Under the pieces are notes generated by a model. The model saw nothing but the letters and a program-made list of their open reading frames with translations, had not been told where the DNA came from and made no database searches. Of a stretch of DNA of 64,000 nucleotides, positions 24,301 through 35,529 are shown piece by piece (positions within the stretch are counted from its first letter, which is position 1; each line of letters begins with the position of its first letter). This DNA is from Crotophaga sulcirostris (taxonomy: Eukaryota; Chordata; Aves; Cuculiformes; Crotophagidae). The stretch is taken from positions 872,768-936,767 of the forward strand of contig VYZB01000295.1 in NCBI GenBank assembly GCA_013397455.1, in the 5' to 3' direction. Position numbers and translations under genes: made by a program.

Positions 24301-27300
24301 CGAAAGCAGCAGGCCTGCCTGCGTCGGGCTCTGGGAAACGTGTGACCCCCCCTCTTTATGTTTATGGACATTCCAGTCATACCTAAAACATTGGATAAAG
24401 GGGTTTTTTTCTGCCTTGGGCTCTGTTATGCTGAGAACTTTGCTATTCCTGTACACTTTACCAGGGATTTGGTTTCTGCTGCGCTTCAGCCCTTCACCCA
24501 GCAGGTCCCAGTGCTTTGTCCGGCGGACTGGGACTCACCAGGGCTCCTTGCCTTGAGCTTTGACTTGCAGAGCAAAGCCACGCTTGAGTACTCAACTCTG
24601 CCTCACCAGTATCCTGAGAGATTTGCTTGCAAGCGTGTCAACATCCATGAGCAACATGAGGAGGACCCATCTAGGGATCAGTGTCAGTGTGTCTCCTTTG
24701 GGCTGGGTGCTCCTCAAGGTGCTCCTGAGGAGCTGTATTAGGGCAGTGTGGCTGTGCTGCTGCAACCCCTGGCTTTGCTGAGAGCGGCAGAGGTTTCAGT
24801 GACCCGGTCGCTTTATCTGGCCTGGCCCCTCTCCAGTTTTCCCATGTGATCATCATGAGTTTCTGATGTGCCTTTACACTCTGAACTGCGAGCACTCAGG
24901 GGTAGCTTAGCTCCCTTTGCCATCAGCAGGAATTGGGCCCTGAAGGTGTAGGTCCCCGGTTGTAGAGGTGAAACCCACCAGCCCCTGGAGCACAGTCCGC
25001 TTTGTGGTTTCTTTCCTGGCGAGCAAAGCTCGCTCTTTGTTCCAGTAGTGCTGGTGGCTCCTGGCACTGGGCTGGACTGGGATAACATCCTTGAGCTGGG
25101 ATAGAGGAGCACCACAGGGTCTCTTAAATGTGTTATCTTATGTCTGTGTTCTTCTGGGCTGGTCACTAAATGCAGATGGGCCAGTGTTCTTCTGCAGCTG
25201 TCCTTCACTCCTCCCTGGAGTCCTGTGTCCAGTTCTGGAATCCACAACATAAGAAGGATACAGAACTGCTGGAATGGGTCCAGAGGAGACCATGGAGATG
25301 ACCTGAGGGCTGGAGCACCTCCTGAACAAGGCCAGGCTGAGAGAGTTGGGGTTGTTCAACCTGGAGAAGAGAAGGCTGCGGGGAGACCTTAGAGCAACCT
25401 CCAGTACTGAAAGGGGCTCCAGGAAAGCTGGGGAGGGTCTTTTTCCAAGGGCCTGGAGTTATAGGAACGAGGGGGAATGGCTTTAAATTGGAAAGGGGAA
25501 ACTTTAGGCTGGACATTAGGAAGAAACTCTTCGTGTTGAGGCTTGGAGCCCCCTGATCCAGTGGGAGGTGTCCCTGCCCATGGCAGGGGGGTGGAACTGG
25601 ATGGGCTTTGAGGTTCCTTCCAACCCAAACCATTCCATGATTCAGTCTCTGATGAGTTACACCCCAGAGGGGAAATGTGGGGAAAAAGGGTGGATGCAAG
25701 GATGGATACGGAAATGCAGGGAGAGATGAGAAATGCAGGGAGGGATGACAAATGTCTCCAAACCTTTGGCCTCCCGCTGACCTCTCTGGGACAGTCAGGC
25801 TGGATGAGCTTCCCCCCATGCACTCCTTAAGCGCAGACAGAGTCATTTGTCAGGAAAATGTTCTTTAAATGCCTCCCGGCAGCCAAGTGAGCATAGTGAT
25901 GAGATTTTAATGGTATTCTGCAGCGATGCTGCATGGAAGTGTCTCTCCCTCATCCACAATGGCTGTTGATTAAAACCATTCTTCCCAAAGCTCTCGTCTG
26001 GGGACACTCGTCTTCACAGAGCAGGGCTGTAGCAGACAGGTAGCTGGTCCTCCAGCACCTGCTTCACACTACCTCATTTCCCAGCTCTGGCGTTTTCAGA
26101 GAGCAACTCCCATTCCCAGCGCTTTTGTTCCCCCCTTCAGCAGGGCTGCTTCTCCTTTCCGAGCTCTGCCATATCCCGTGTGTGCGTCGCTTGAGTTACT
26201 CAGTGATTCTGCTCATCTGTGAAGGAAGCCTGGGCCATGTTCTTCTCTTCAGCTCCATCCTTGGGGAGGGAGGATGCTTACTCTCTGAGGATTTCCATGG
26301 GTAGAAATGAGATCTAGGAATAATTGGAGTCTTGGAGTGTTCTCGCTGCTGAACCAGAACTCAGTGAATCCCCAGCTTCTCGTCCAACTTGGGGTAAACA
26401 AGCCGGACAGACCAAGAGTGGGAGGGAGGAGAGAGGAGTGTGGGAGAAGTGACATGCTCCAGGAGCCAATTAGCTGGGCTTCCTGCTGGAAACAGTGGCC
26501 AAATCCCTTTTCTCTGAGCCTTTGCCAGGACTTACTCAGGTGTGTACGGTGAGAAGACTCTTCCAGCTGTCTGTGATGCTTTACAGGAGACAGGACTTCT
26601 TTGTGGGCCAGCACAGTGCAGGAGAAGCAACCATGGATGGGTTTAACCTGTGCCAGAAGAAAAGTAGGGCACATCAGATCACGGGAACATGCCAGGGGGA
26701 TTTATCTTCCTGTGATCCTACAGGTTCCTGCAGGTTTCTCTTCACTGTTCCTGATCTTATCCTTCACATGACAGAGCTTTGTCCCAGAAACCTGCTTACC
26801 AGTGGGAGGAGACTGTAAATAATTAAAAAGTGATACCTTTAAAATTTGTTTTTAAGGAAAGAGCTGGTCCGTGTGGAGGCTACTGTGATTGAAAAGACAG
26901 AGTCGTGGCCAAAGATTAACATGCGCTTTTGGAAGAGGCACAACTATCAACGGAAGAAAAGTAAGATGAAAGGAAGACACAGCTTGTTGTCTTTCCAAAA
27001 TCTTGTTCTCTTTCCAAAGCCTTAAATATCTGATCTGTAAGCACAGATGTTAGCAAGTCATAACAGTATCGTGTGGCGGGATTTAACAACCACCCCTTCT
27101 CAGATAGGACAGGGAGAGGGAAATATTACAATTATAAAGGGAAGGGATGCTCAGGCCTTGAGTACTTTCTAGGGTTCTCAGCACAGGAAGGACATGGATC
27201 TGTTGGATTGGGTCCAGAGGAGGCCATGGAGATGATCTGAGGACTGGAGCACCTCCTGTATGAGGACAGGCTGACAGAATTGGGGTTGTTCACCCTGGAG

Positions 27301-27938
27301 AAGACAAGGCTGCGAGGAGACCTTAGAGCAGCCTCCCAGTACTGAAAGGGGCTCCAGGAAAGCTGGGAAGGGGCTCTTGGTTGGTGAGTGCAGGGATAGG
27401 ACGAGGGGGAATGGTTTTGAGCTGCAAGAGAGGAGATTGAGATGAGATCTTGGGGAGAAATGTTTTCCTGTGAGGGTGGGGAGGCCCTGGCCCAGGTTTC
27501 TCAGAGAAGTGGTGGCTGCTCCACCCCTGGAGGTGTTCAAGACCCGGTTAGATGGGGCTTGGAGCCCCCTGATCCAGTGGGAGGTGTCCCTGCCCATGGC
27601 AGGGGTTGGAACTGGATGGGCTTTGAGATCCCTTCCAACCCATTCCATGATTCTCTGACCAGCCTGAGAGCCCCAGGGGAGCTCTGCCCAGGCCCCTCAC
27701 TCAGTGGTCCTGCCAGCCCTGCAGCCTCTGCCAGCGCATCTCTCCAGAAGCAGTCAGGCCTTGGCGTGCCATGGGCTAACACAACAAAGCCAGCAGGAGC
27801 CTTCTGAGAGGTAACACAACTGGTTTGTGCTGTGTCTGATGTTTGTTCTTCTCTCTTTTTTGTCCTCTTTCAGTCATCGTGCACCCCCAGACCGTCCTTC
27901 GGATAAACACCATTGAGATCTTCCCCTGCTTGTCGTGA
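12351..27938 (+). CDS. MRPL21: Mitochondrial large ribosomal subunit protein bL21m, complete
   Basis: Nuclear-encoded bL21 homologue of the mitoribosome large subunit; it works in the mitochondrial matrix. Coding exons: 12351-12384, 12677-12737, 17085-17170, 21776-21939, 23236-23288, 26857-26960 and 27874-27938. Every intron is GT-AG, and the 567 coding bases join without a frame break to give 188 residues, slightly shorter than the human protein. The Arg/Ser-rich N-terminus ([11 protein letters not shown], then [10 protein letters not shown]) fits a cleavable matrix-targeting peptide. Exon 3 carries [18 protein letters not shown]. The L21 domain follows in exons 4-7 with [55 protein letters not shown] and the C-terminal [10 protein letters not shown]. 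The 34-base first coding exon starts at the ATG inside the YY1-type motif. It shares a promoter with IGHMBP2. Introns 2, 3 and 5 have absorbed several CR1 copies, but no insertion touches an exon. Confidence 0.96.
13153..13518 (-). mobile_element. CR1 LINE, type A, in MRPL21 intron 2
   Basis: From the tip TCATAGAATCATGGAATGG to TCTTCTCCAGGCTTCC, where the consensus is interrupted. Confidence 0.9.
13519..15041. other. Unique MRPL21 intron 2 sequence
   Basis: About 1.5 kb with no exon or repeat recognised. Confidence 0.4.
15042..15522 (-). mobile_element. CR1 LINE, type A
   Basis: Minus-strand copy from ATCATGGAATAGTTCAGATT to CCTTCTTGTGTTGATGAG, in MRPL21 intron 2. Confidence 0.9.
15841..15985 (+). 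mobile_element. CR1 LINE 3' tip, type A
   Basis: Plus-strand fragment from CCTCCCTGGAGATGTTCAAG to TTCTGTGATTCTATGATC. Confidence 0.87.
15986..17084. other. Unique MRPL21 intron 2 sequence before exon 3
   Basis: No repeat or additional exon identified. A normal pyrimidine tract precedes the exon 3 acceptor. Confidence 0.4.
17306..17625 (-). mobile_element. CR1 LINE, type A, in MRPL21 intron 3
   Basis: Minus-strand copy from TCATAGAATCATGGAATGG to the CTCTCCTCAGCTTTCCTG block; the tip starts about 135 bases after exon 3. Confidence 0.9.
17626..18249. other. Unique MRPL21 intron 3 sequence
   Basis: Contains a local duplication of a GCCAGCAGAAGCAG motif around 17813 and 17885. Otherwise nothing recognised. 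Confidence 0.4.
18250..18840 (+). mobile_element. CR1 LINE, type B
   Basis: Sense copy of about 590 bases from GAGCCAGCAGTGACCCAGGT to CAATTCCATGATCC, longer at its 5' side than most copies in the window. Confidence 0.9.
18841..19924. other. Unique MRPL21 intron 3 sequence
   Basis: No repeat or exon recognised. A short CGT-rich patch occurs near 19880. Confidence 0.4.
19925..20297 (+). mobile_element. CR1 LINE, type D
   Basis: Plus-strand copy from GGTTTAGTCTGGAGAAGAGG to CTTAACAATTCGATGGTTT, with the GTAGATGTGGCACTGGGG variant of the tail. Confidence 0.87.
20908..21580 (-). mobile_element. CR1 LINE, type B, long copy
   Basis: Minus-strand copy of about 670 bases from the tip (TTAGAATCAGAGAATCATAG) to the TCAACCAACACCCCCAAGTC block, the furthest 5' consensus seen here. 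A sense-looking ATGATTCTATGA closes it on the right. Confidence 0.88.
21940..23235. other. MRPL21 intron 4, no repeats recognised
   Basis: About 1.3 kb of unique sequence between exons 4 and 5, one of the few CR1-free introns in the window. Confidence 0.45.
23517..23772 (+). mobile_element. CR1 LINE 3' fragment, type C
   Basis: Plus-strand fragment with GGTGATGGAGCACTGGAACA, TGAATGTTGGGGTTGTCCTG and GGACTCGATGGTCCTTGTGG, a fourth 3' end, and the tip GTGATTCTATGAG. Confidence 0.87.
23773..25212. other. Unique MRPL21 intron 5 sequence
   Basis: Open frames in this stretch (for example 24358-24741) show no splice context or similarity that I recognise. Confidence 0.4.
25213..25644 (+). mobile_element. 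CR1 LINE, type A
   Basis: Plus-strand copy from CCTGGAGTCCTGTGTCCAG to CATTCCATGATTCAG, with a deletion near 25535 that removes the GGGGAGGCCCTGGCCC block. Confidence 0.9.
25645..26856. other. Unique MRPL21 intron 5 sequence before exon 6
   Basis: A short GGGAGGGATGA duplication occurs near 25720-25750. Nothing else recognised. Confidence 0.4.
27174..27657 (+). mobile_element. CR1 LINE, type A, in MRPL21 intron 6
   Basis: Nearly gap-free 3' half from GTTCTCAGCACAGGAAGGAC to CATTCCATGATTCTCTGA. Confidence 0.92.
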
Positions 27939-27993
27939 TGATGGATCGGGTGCCGTGGGGTTTAGGTTGGTCGTTGCTTTAGGCAATTGTGGA

Positions 27994-27999
27994 AATAAA
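27994..27999 (+). terminator. MRPL21 polyadenylation signal AATAAA
   Basis: Canonical AATAAA 56 bases after the MRPL21 stop codon, followed about 20 bases later by TG-rich sequence. It predicts a very short 3' UTR. Confidence 0.8.
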
Positions 28000-29217
28000 C
28001 CTGCCTTCTCACTGGCAAGTCCTGGACTTGTTGCTGTTGTCAGAAATGGAAATCTGTATCTACTTACTTTTTTAAAAAAAAAAAAAGAACTGTTTTTTAA
28101 AGCTATTATTTCAGCCTTGGTGGTGTGTGTTTGTCAGGACTTTGATCCATGAGCTGTCAGTCTTGTTCATGCCAGCTGGCTCTGCCATTCCCTGCACACC
28201 TCTCTCTCTCTGAACTTTAGGAATTCAGGCTTGCAGCTGGTTTTTAAAATACCTCGGGCTTTCCTGGTTGTAGAAGAAAGGGGCCGTCCGCCTCCCTGTC
28301 CCACAGCTCTGAGCCTGGAAGGCAGAATCTGTGCAAAATTAGTGAATTTAAAGACCAGGTTGCTGTTTGGTTACTGTATTCGTGCAGAATTCCCTGCCCT
28401 GGGACGATGAGTGCACTTAGGGAGACAGGAGGAGGAGATTTGCTTCCTGGAAACACTCCGTTGTCTCCACAGGCTGCAGTTCCATCGCTGGGAATAGCTG
28501 AGGTGGTTTATTTAGGAGTCCTAAGGGTAATTTCGCCTCCTCAGCCCCTTTTCCTCTCCTGGCGAAGCCCCGCTGCTCTGTGCGTGTCAGTCCTGGCATC
28601 GTGTGGCTTCAGGGAACAGTCTGGGGTACAGAAACGTTGGACTGGAGAGAGCAGTGGAACAAGATGACTGCAGGGTCCTAAATTACTCCCAGATCACATT
28701 CAGTGGTGAAAATCCTTCTTGAAGATGAAGCAACGGGAGATGCATCTCTTACAGGTGAGCCACAGGTCTGTTGCACAGTGCTAACGTGTCTGCGTGTGTG
28801 ATACTGTCGTGATAATGGGTACCAGCAGCTCGGGAGTGGTTTCATCCCTGTGTCACAGACCTGGTGCTTGACTTACAGGGTCTGTTTTCATGTCTGGATC
28901 TCAGTGTATCACGTCTGTGAGTTGAGTGCCGTCCCTTACAGAGCAGTGTGTGGATTCCACAGGCTGATGCAACTGGGGTGTGCGGGTGTTCCTGCACTGT
29001 AATAACAACAAAGAAGAGCCCCTGGGGCTTTCAGTGGACTCTCAAGCTGGTTCTTGGATGCCCTACAGCTTCCGTGGGAAGGGACAAGTGCTCTGCCTCA
29101 CCTTGTCACTTCTCTAGGGAATGCCTTGCTTCAAACGAGTGGGTGTCCATATGGAACCCCGCTGTGGCTCCTTCACAACACCAAGGCTGCTCACCACCCT
29201 GTGCTGAAGGGAGTGCT

Positions 29218-29628
29218 AGAATCATGGAATGGGTTGGATTGGAAGGGACCTCACAGTGCAGCCAGTTCCAACCCCCTGCCATGGGCAGGGACACCTCCCA
29301 CTGGATCAGAGGGCTCCAAGCCCCATCCAACCTGGCCTTGAACGCCTCCAGGGATGGGACAGCCACCACTGCTCTGGGCAACCTCGGCCAGGGCCTCCCC
29401 ACCCTCACAGGAAAACATTTCTCCCTAAGATCTCATCTCAATCTCCCTTCTTGCAGCTTCAATATGTTCTCCCTCGTCCTGTCCCTGCACTTCCTGATCA
29501 AGAGCCCCTCCCCAGCTTTCCTGGAGCCCCTTTCAATACTGGGAGGCTGCTCTAAGGTCTCCCCACCGCCTTCTCTTCTCCAGGCTGAACAACCCCAACT
29601 CTCTCAGCCTGTCCTCATATGGGAGGTG
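29218..29628 (-). mobile_element. CR1 LINE, type A
   Basis: Minus-strand copy from AGAATCATGGAATGGGTTGG to CCTCATATGGGAGGTGCT, downstream of MRPL21. It accounts for most of the open frame at 28948-29793. Confidence 0.9.
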
Positions 29629-30384
29629 CTAGTTTGGAACATAACTGGGTCTTGTCCTGCCTTTGCAATCTCACGAGTCCATATAAACCTCTTGGAGTTC
29701 ACTTTAGGTGCTGGAAACCCAAGCTTGATGGCTCAGGCTGCATTTCACCTTGCTGATTTCAGCAAGAGACAGGTCCTGGCGTGCTTCAGTTAAGCAAGTT
29801 CTCTAGTTGCTGGAGACCTGGTCATCTGCAAAGACTGACTCATCCCTTCCAATTTTGGATCTGCTGGTGTAAGCAGCCCTGAGGAGATGCTGTTCCTTCC
29901 CTGCTGACTGACTGAGGTGGTTGGACACCTGGATTTTAAACAACTAATGGTAAAAGGGAAGTTTTGCTTATTGCATCCTCCAAAAACCATCTCCCACCTA
30001 CTCCCTCCTCTCCCAAAGGTGGCTCCAGTTCCTCACTGGGACCACAGATCCCAGCAGAACCTGGGGAGCAGATTCTGCTGGGAGCAGCGAGTCGCAGAAT
30101 GGTGCGAGCTGGCACAAGGATCGTGGCAGCAACCGCCCTCAGTCACAGATTGTTCCTGGCCCTGGTGGAAGCAGCGCTGCCAGCCGGAGCAGTTCTGGAA
30201 ACAGCATGGTCCTTCTGTGTTTCCTAAGGCAGGCGAGTGCTGGGAGGATGAAACAGCATCCGTGTCTTGGCTTTAGAGGACGCAGGGGAATGTTCTGTCC
30301 TTCCTGGTTATGGAGGAACATTTGGAAATAATGAGAAGCTTCCAGGCTTGGGAATGAAGAGGAAGAGCCTGGTGATGACTTGAG

Positions 30385-30474
30385 TCCTGCACTTGGGTCA
30401 CAACAACCCTATTCAATGCTCCAGGCTTGGGGAAGAGCAGCTGGAAAGCTGCCTGGTAGAAAAGGACCTGAGGG
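30385..30474 (+). mobile_element. CR1 LINE upstream fragment
   Basis: Plus-sense 5'-side block (TCCTGCACTTGGGTCACAAC to GAAAAGGACCTGAGGGT) fused to a minus-sense CR1 on its right. Confidence 0.75.
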
Positions 30475-30852
30475 TTCCACCCTCTGCCATGGTCGGGGAC
30501 ACCTCTCACTGGATCAGGGGGCTCCAAGCCCCATCCAACCTGGCCTTGAACACCTACAGGGATGGGACAGCCACCACTTCTCTGGGCAACCTGGGCCAGG
30601 GCCTCCCCAACCTCATGGTGAAGTATTTCTTCCTAATGTCTAATCTTAATCTTCCCCCTTCCAATTTAAAGCCATCCCCCTTCATCCTATCCCTACAGGT
30701 CATTGTAAAAAGTCTCTCCACAGCTTTCCTCGAGCTCCTTTCATTACTGGGAGGCTGCTCTAAGGTCTGCATGGAGCCTTCTCCAGGCTGAACAACCCCA
30801 ACTCTCTCAGCCTGTCCTCAGAGCAGAGGTGCTCCAGCCCCTGCACATCTCT
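30475..30852 (-). mobile_element. CR1 LINE, type A, tip missing
   Basis: Minus-sense block from CCACCCTCTGCCATGG to GCACATCTCT. The 3' tip is replaced by the plus-sense fragment at 30385-30474. Confidence 0.88.
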
Positions 30853-32136
30853 ATTTGGAGTATGAATGTCCAGGTTCCTGGCTCTGCTGATCCCAGATGG
30901 ACCGTGCAGACTCCCCAGGACCCACCCCTTTCTCCATGGGTCTCTTATCCCTCCACAGGAGCAAAGGGAGACGTTTAGGGCTCAGGAAACCCAAACCCAA
31001 GCACCTCGAAGGGAGATGTTTAGCCAAGCAGCAGCCGGTCCCTGCTGTCGCACAAGGGATTGATGAACTGCAGCCCCGCCATGACCCTTTGAAGAGTGAT
31101 GGACCATGGCACCTTAATTCACTTGTGGCTGTGGGTTTTTTCCATCCCCCTCAGACACAGCTGCTCTCAAGAGCTGCTTCAGAGCGAGGTTTCCATCATT
31201 TAAAGAGCTAGCTCTGTTCTAAACCCTTCAAGGGGATGCTATGGTCACGGTTGCTTGAATGCAAAAACTGTAGCCTAGAGGTGCTTGGGTTTGTGTTTCA
31301 CATCCCAGTAAGAAGATCATAATTGGGACTGAAGGGGAAGGAGCCCACTCTGGTCATGCTTTTTGTGGTGTATTTCTAGCTTTGTCTGGACAAGTTTTAC
31401 ATTCCCTGCATGATGGGGTTCCTCTCCCTTCCCTTAAAGAGTTGTTCCGTGCTCTAAAATAAGCTTCTCAAGCAAAGCGTGAAGGCTTCCTGCTGAGAGG
31501 ATCCATTACTTGGGCAGCCTAATGAGGTGTGGACACCATGCCAGCTTCTGCAGAGACAGAAGTGCATGGAACTCCCTCACTGGGACCCAGGAGTTGTGGT
31601 ATTTGCATCTCCCTAACACCCCGTGCTCTGCCGTGTCATGAGCTGCAGGCGTTCATCCTGGCAAAGGGACAACGCGTGTTGGAAACTTCTCAGGACACGG
31701 CATTGGGGTCTCCAGGATGGAAGGGAATCGCTGCTAATCACTTTGGTGAGTTTTTGTCCCTGCCAGCTTTGTGAAGGCGGCTTGGAACTCTTACACGGAG
31801 CCAGACTTATTTTCTCAGCGTGATCTGGACACATTTTGGCTGTGCTGTAGCAGCTCAAAACCAGCAGCAGACAATGTACCACCAGGAGACCATGCTGGTT
31901 TGATGTCTCTTGCGATGGAGGTTTTATTGTCTCTTGTGGCTAAAAACGTATCTACCTCATTAAGGAGAGAAAGGGAATGCTTCACCGTTGGCTCCAGGCT
32001 GGTGCAGAGCCTGTACGGAGCAGTCGGACAGTGGGCAGCAAGCCTGGACGTGAGCACATGCTGGGGCCAGGTGCCTTTCAATCTATTTTCTCTCTCCCTA
32101 TTTATAGAACCTGGGAGAAGTGGCTGGGGTCCGTGT
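30853..32136. other. Unique intergenic sequence
   Basis: No repeat, RNA gene or exon recognised. Confidence 0.4.
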
Positions 32137-32326
32137 CCCTGTGAGGGTGGTGGAGCACTGGAACAGCTCCCCAGAGATGCAGTCGCGGCCCCAAGCCTGA
32201 CAATATTCCAGCAGCATTTGGCCCTCAGCCACACAGGGTGAATGTTGGGGTTGTCCTGTGCAGGGAAAGGAATTGGACTCGATGGTCCTTGTGGGTCCTT
32301 TCCCACTCAGGGCTTTCTATGATTCT
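32137..32326 (+). mobile_element. CR1 LINE 3' fragment, type C
   Basis: From GAGGGTGGTGGAGCACTGGA to TTTCTATGATTCTA, closely matching the copies at 23517 and 39236. Confidence 0.87.
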
Positions 32327-33106
32327 AAATGTGGTGGGATCAGAGCTTTGAAATCCCTTCACTGCTTTTGTAAACGGGGTGGAGGCTCCAAAGTTGTCTT
32401 GAAATTGTGTTTGTTTCTGCATGGATTTTCCAGAATCCCACACCTTCAGATCATCTAATGGAGAGAAAAGGACCAGCCTTTATTTTATCTCCTTTTCTGA
32501 ATAAAACCAAACCTATTGCTTCTCTTTCCTTCAGAAGCAGTAAAGTTCAGGTTTTTGGGAGGTCTCAAAATAGCCTATGACCCAGCAGGTTTGGTTTGGA
32601 CCACAGTGTGGGGACTCCTGTGATCCGAGGCTCCAGCCTGAGGTGGTTTGTTTGGCTTTAGGACAGCTTTTTATTTCTGCTGGGTTCTTGTTTGCAGGAT
32701 GTGATTCATGGGTACCTTTGGCCTCTTTCCCGGCGCAGACTCCGCATCTTCAACAAAACTGCAAGTATGGAATAGCCTGACCACAAATATTTCAACAGAA
32801 ACCAATACCTCCTCCACCTCCTTTCATCCAACTCCACCACAGGTGCTTTGTTACCCTGGAGGTGGCTTATTCAGCGATTGCAGATGATAAAGTTCTGTTT
32901 CCATTGTCATCCAGCCGAAAGGTCCCCAGCAAGTGCTGGACCACGTAGATGCTGATGCTGAATGCACGTGTGGGATGACATCTCCCACCATGCCAAGGAG
33001 ATCTGGGTGTGAGATGAGTAGGAGTTTCTCGTGGTGGTCCCCAGGGGTGCTCTCAGGGATATGGAACCCTCCAGGTCCATGGCCCAAGCCAACCTTTTCC
33101 TAAGAA
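32327..33106. other. Unique intergenic sequence
   Basis: Nothing recognised on either strand. Confidence 0.4.
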
Positions 33107-33197
33107 ATCATAGAATGGTTTGGGTTGAAAAGGACCTTAAAGCCCCTCCAGTTCCAACCCCTCCTGCCATGGGCAGGGACACCTCCCACTGGATTAG
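33107..33197 (-). mobile_element. CR1 LINE 3' tip, type A
   Basis: Minus-strand tip of about 90 bases from ATCATAGAATGGTTTGGG to CTCCCACTGGATTA. Confidence 0.85.
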
Positions 33198-33446
33198 GAT
33201 GTATTTTCCTGCGTTATCTCTGAAACAGTTGGTGTGGGACTGAGGGCTCACAGCTCATGGCTTTGAAGGGTGTAGAGCAGTTTTCTCTCGAAGAGAAAGT
33301 TCCTCTCTGCAGGAGGGTTTGCAGCAGCACTTGCTGACCCAGTGATCCCCAAGGCTGGCATTTCACTGGGCTGGAGGTGAGGAGAACACCAGGAACTGCA
33401 GCACTCTTAGGTTTGTCAGCTTAAATCAAGGAGATATCCAAAGCAG

Positions 33447-33589
33447 TAGGACCAGAGGGCGAGGGAGGGGATTCTGCCCCTCTGCTCTGGTGAGACCCCA
33501 CCTGGAGCCCTGTGTCCAGTTCTGGAGTCCTCAGCACAGGAAGAACTTGGAACTGTTGGAGCAAGTCCAGAGGAGGCTACGGAGATGAT
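33447..33589 (+). mobile_element. CR1 LINE upstream fragment
   Basis: Plus-sense block from TAGGACCAGAGGGCGAGG to GGAGATGAT with the entire 3' end missing. Confidence 0.82.
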
Positions 33590-34249
33590 ACATAAAATTT
33601 GACTTTTTTTGTCACAAAACTTGCAGGCAAAGAATTTTCTCTGCAGCTTCTCCCTCATTGTCAGATTGGGCTGAAATCGGGCAATGCATTCAAAAACGGT
33701 ATTGAAAAGGATCAGGCGAGAGAGAGGAGCTGATTGCAGACATCTCATTTCCTTAGGAAATGGGGCTAAAAATAGGAATGGAATGTAATGGAGCCTTCTT
33801 TTTCTTAACATCCCCCTCTTCTCCAGCTGGGAATCAGCTTTTGTCCTGAAATCTGAGGTTTATTACTCTTGCTGTCGTCTTCTGGGCTCCAGATGGAGTC
33901 AAGCCATGAAGGCATCTCCTGCCAGTTTGGAGAAGCAGGGCAGGAGCACGGTTGACATGAGCGGCTGATGCACACGAAGGCATCAGGAGGTGAATTTCTG
34001 GGTGAGTTCTCATCTCTGGGCTCCCCTGGACAGTCACTGTCATATCCAGGGCCCCTCTCCAGCCTGAGCTTTGTCCCAGCAGCACTGACATCTATGACTC
34101 TCCCATTGGCAGCAGCGATGCTTTCGATAAGCCTGCTCATCACACAGGGTGAAGCGCCCGCTTTGGCACTGGCTGTGGGCAAGTGCTGTCTGTAGGCATC
34201 AGCGCCGCTGGCTTGTGACACACGATAGGGCCTATAAATACATCTGTGG
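33590..34249. other. Unique intergenic sequence between two CR1 fragments
   Basis: No repeat or exon recognised. The minus-strand open frame at 33805-34221 looks non-coding. Confidence 0.4.
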
Positions 34250-34453
34250 AGGCCTCAGCACAGGAAGGACAGGGAGCTGTTGGAACAGGTCCAGAGGAGG
34301 CCACAGAGATGATCCAAGAGCTGGAGCACCTCCCATACAAGGCCAGGCTGAGAGAGTTGGGGTTGTTCAGCCTGGAGAAGAGAAGGCTGTGGGGAGACTT
34401 TAGAGCAGCCTCCAGTACTGAAAGGGGCTCCAGGAAAGCTGGGGAGGGGCTCT
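34250..34453 (+). mobile_element. CR1 LINE internal fragment, type A side
   Basis: Plus-sense block from GCCTCAGCACAGGAAGGAC to GCTGGGGAGGGGCTCT. It lacks the 3' end and is followed after a 67-base unique spacer by a type D tail. Confidence 0.85.
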
Positions 34454-34520
34454 GTTGTGGTTTTAGTTAAATTAGACTCAGTTTCTTGACTCTAATTCAG
34501 TCTTGTGTAAGCCCTGATAA

Positions 34521-34674
34521 GAGGCTGCCTAGGGCATCGGTGGAGTCTCCATCCCTGGAGGGGCTCAAAAACAGTGTAGACGTGGCTCTTGGGGATATGG
34601 TTTAGTGGGCACAGTGGGGTTGGACTGGATGAGCTGAGAGGTTTTTTCCAGCCTTAATGATTCTATGATTCTCT
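34521..34674 (+). mobile_element. CR1 LINE 3' tip, type D
   Basis: From GAGGCTGCCTAGGGCATCGG to TGATTCTATGATTCTCT. A different 3' type from the block just upstream, so a separate insertion. Confidence 0.85.
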
Positions 34675-35529
34675 GATGTGCTCTTCCCAGCTGGGGTTGG
34701 GGAGGCCCCGTTGCACCCCAGCGATGGGCTGAGGGGGAAGCCCGGGGGCTGAGCCAAACCCTCTTGTCTTTGTTAACTTCTCTGGTGCACAAAAGTGGTT
34801 GGAATTGGGATTTCAAGCAGGGATTTGGGGGGAGTGGAGAGGGCAGCATCCTGGCCGTGTTTTCCACCTCTTCTCTGCTCCTTCCCCACTTTGCCCCTGG
34901 TAACAAAAAATATCGGCAAATAAGCTCTCCAGGACTTGTTTTGGAGTTTTGGAAAGCAGCAGCCTTTACTCCAGCGCTGGGCACAGGAGGGAATGATCCA
35001 TCAATCCTGCGTAACCAGATAAGAGCTGGGACAGAAGATAAGTCCCACTTACGTGCAGGTGTATAAATTCTCCAGCAATCTTATGCATATTCTGTTACTT
35101 TCCAAGGACTTATTTTAATTTTATTATCAACTTCACAACAGCCAAATCTCTGCTCATTGGAGCTTTCCAGCCAGCTCTGTCTGACCTTGTATTTTAGACA
35201 GGGAAGGACTGCAAACAGAGATGATTAGAGAAGGAGACACATCTGTTTAGCACAGCCCATAGTGAACACAAGGTGTTACCATTTCTCAAAGAACAGTGCC
35301 TTGGAAAACGCTGTTTGAAAAAAAAACAACAAACAACCAAACAAGACCCCCATGCTCACAGAGGGACATTCTGTCTAACTTCCAAAAATAGAGTTACTGA
35401 GATAAATCTGAACTGAAGTTAGAAAACAAATTCTATAGAAAACTAATTCTACTTTAGCTTAAATCAGAATATCCCACTTTTTGTAGTAATAACAACTTCT
35501 TGTATCACCCTGTTGAGCAGCTCCCCAGT
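34675..35529. other. Unique sequence upstream of the RERG-like promoter
   Basis: AT-rich toward 35320-35460, with an A/C-rich run at 35322-35346. No exon recognised. Confidence 0.45.

Larger units (their letters stand above)
28000..35529. other. Intergenic region between MRPL21 and the RERG-like gene
   Basis: About 7.5 kb with no exon I can support. It holds CR1 fragments (listed separately), an A-run at 28072-28086, and unique sequence at roughly 28100-29215, 29630-30380, 30855-32135, 32330-33105 and 34675-35320. The long open frame at 28948-29793 is mostly translated CR1 and is not a gene. Confidence 0.7.

Noticed and set aside
28948..29793. Open frame of 281 codons downstream of MRPL21
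   Set aside because: Its centre is the CR1 copy at 29218-29628, and the flanks show no splice sites or protein motifs.
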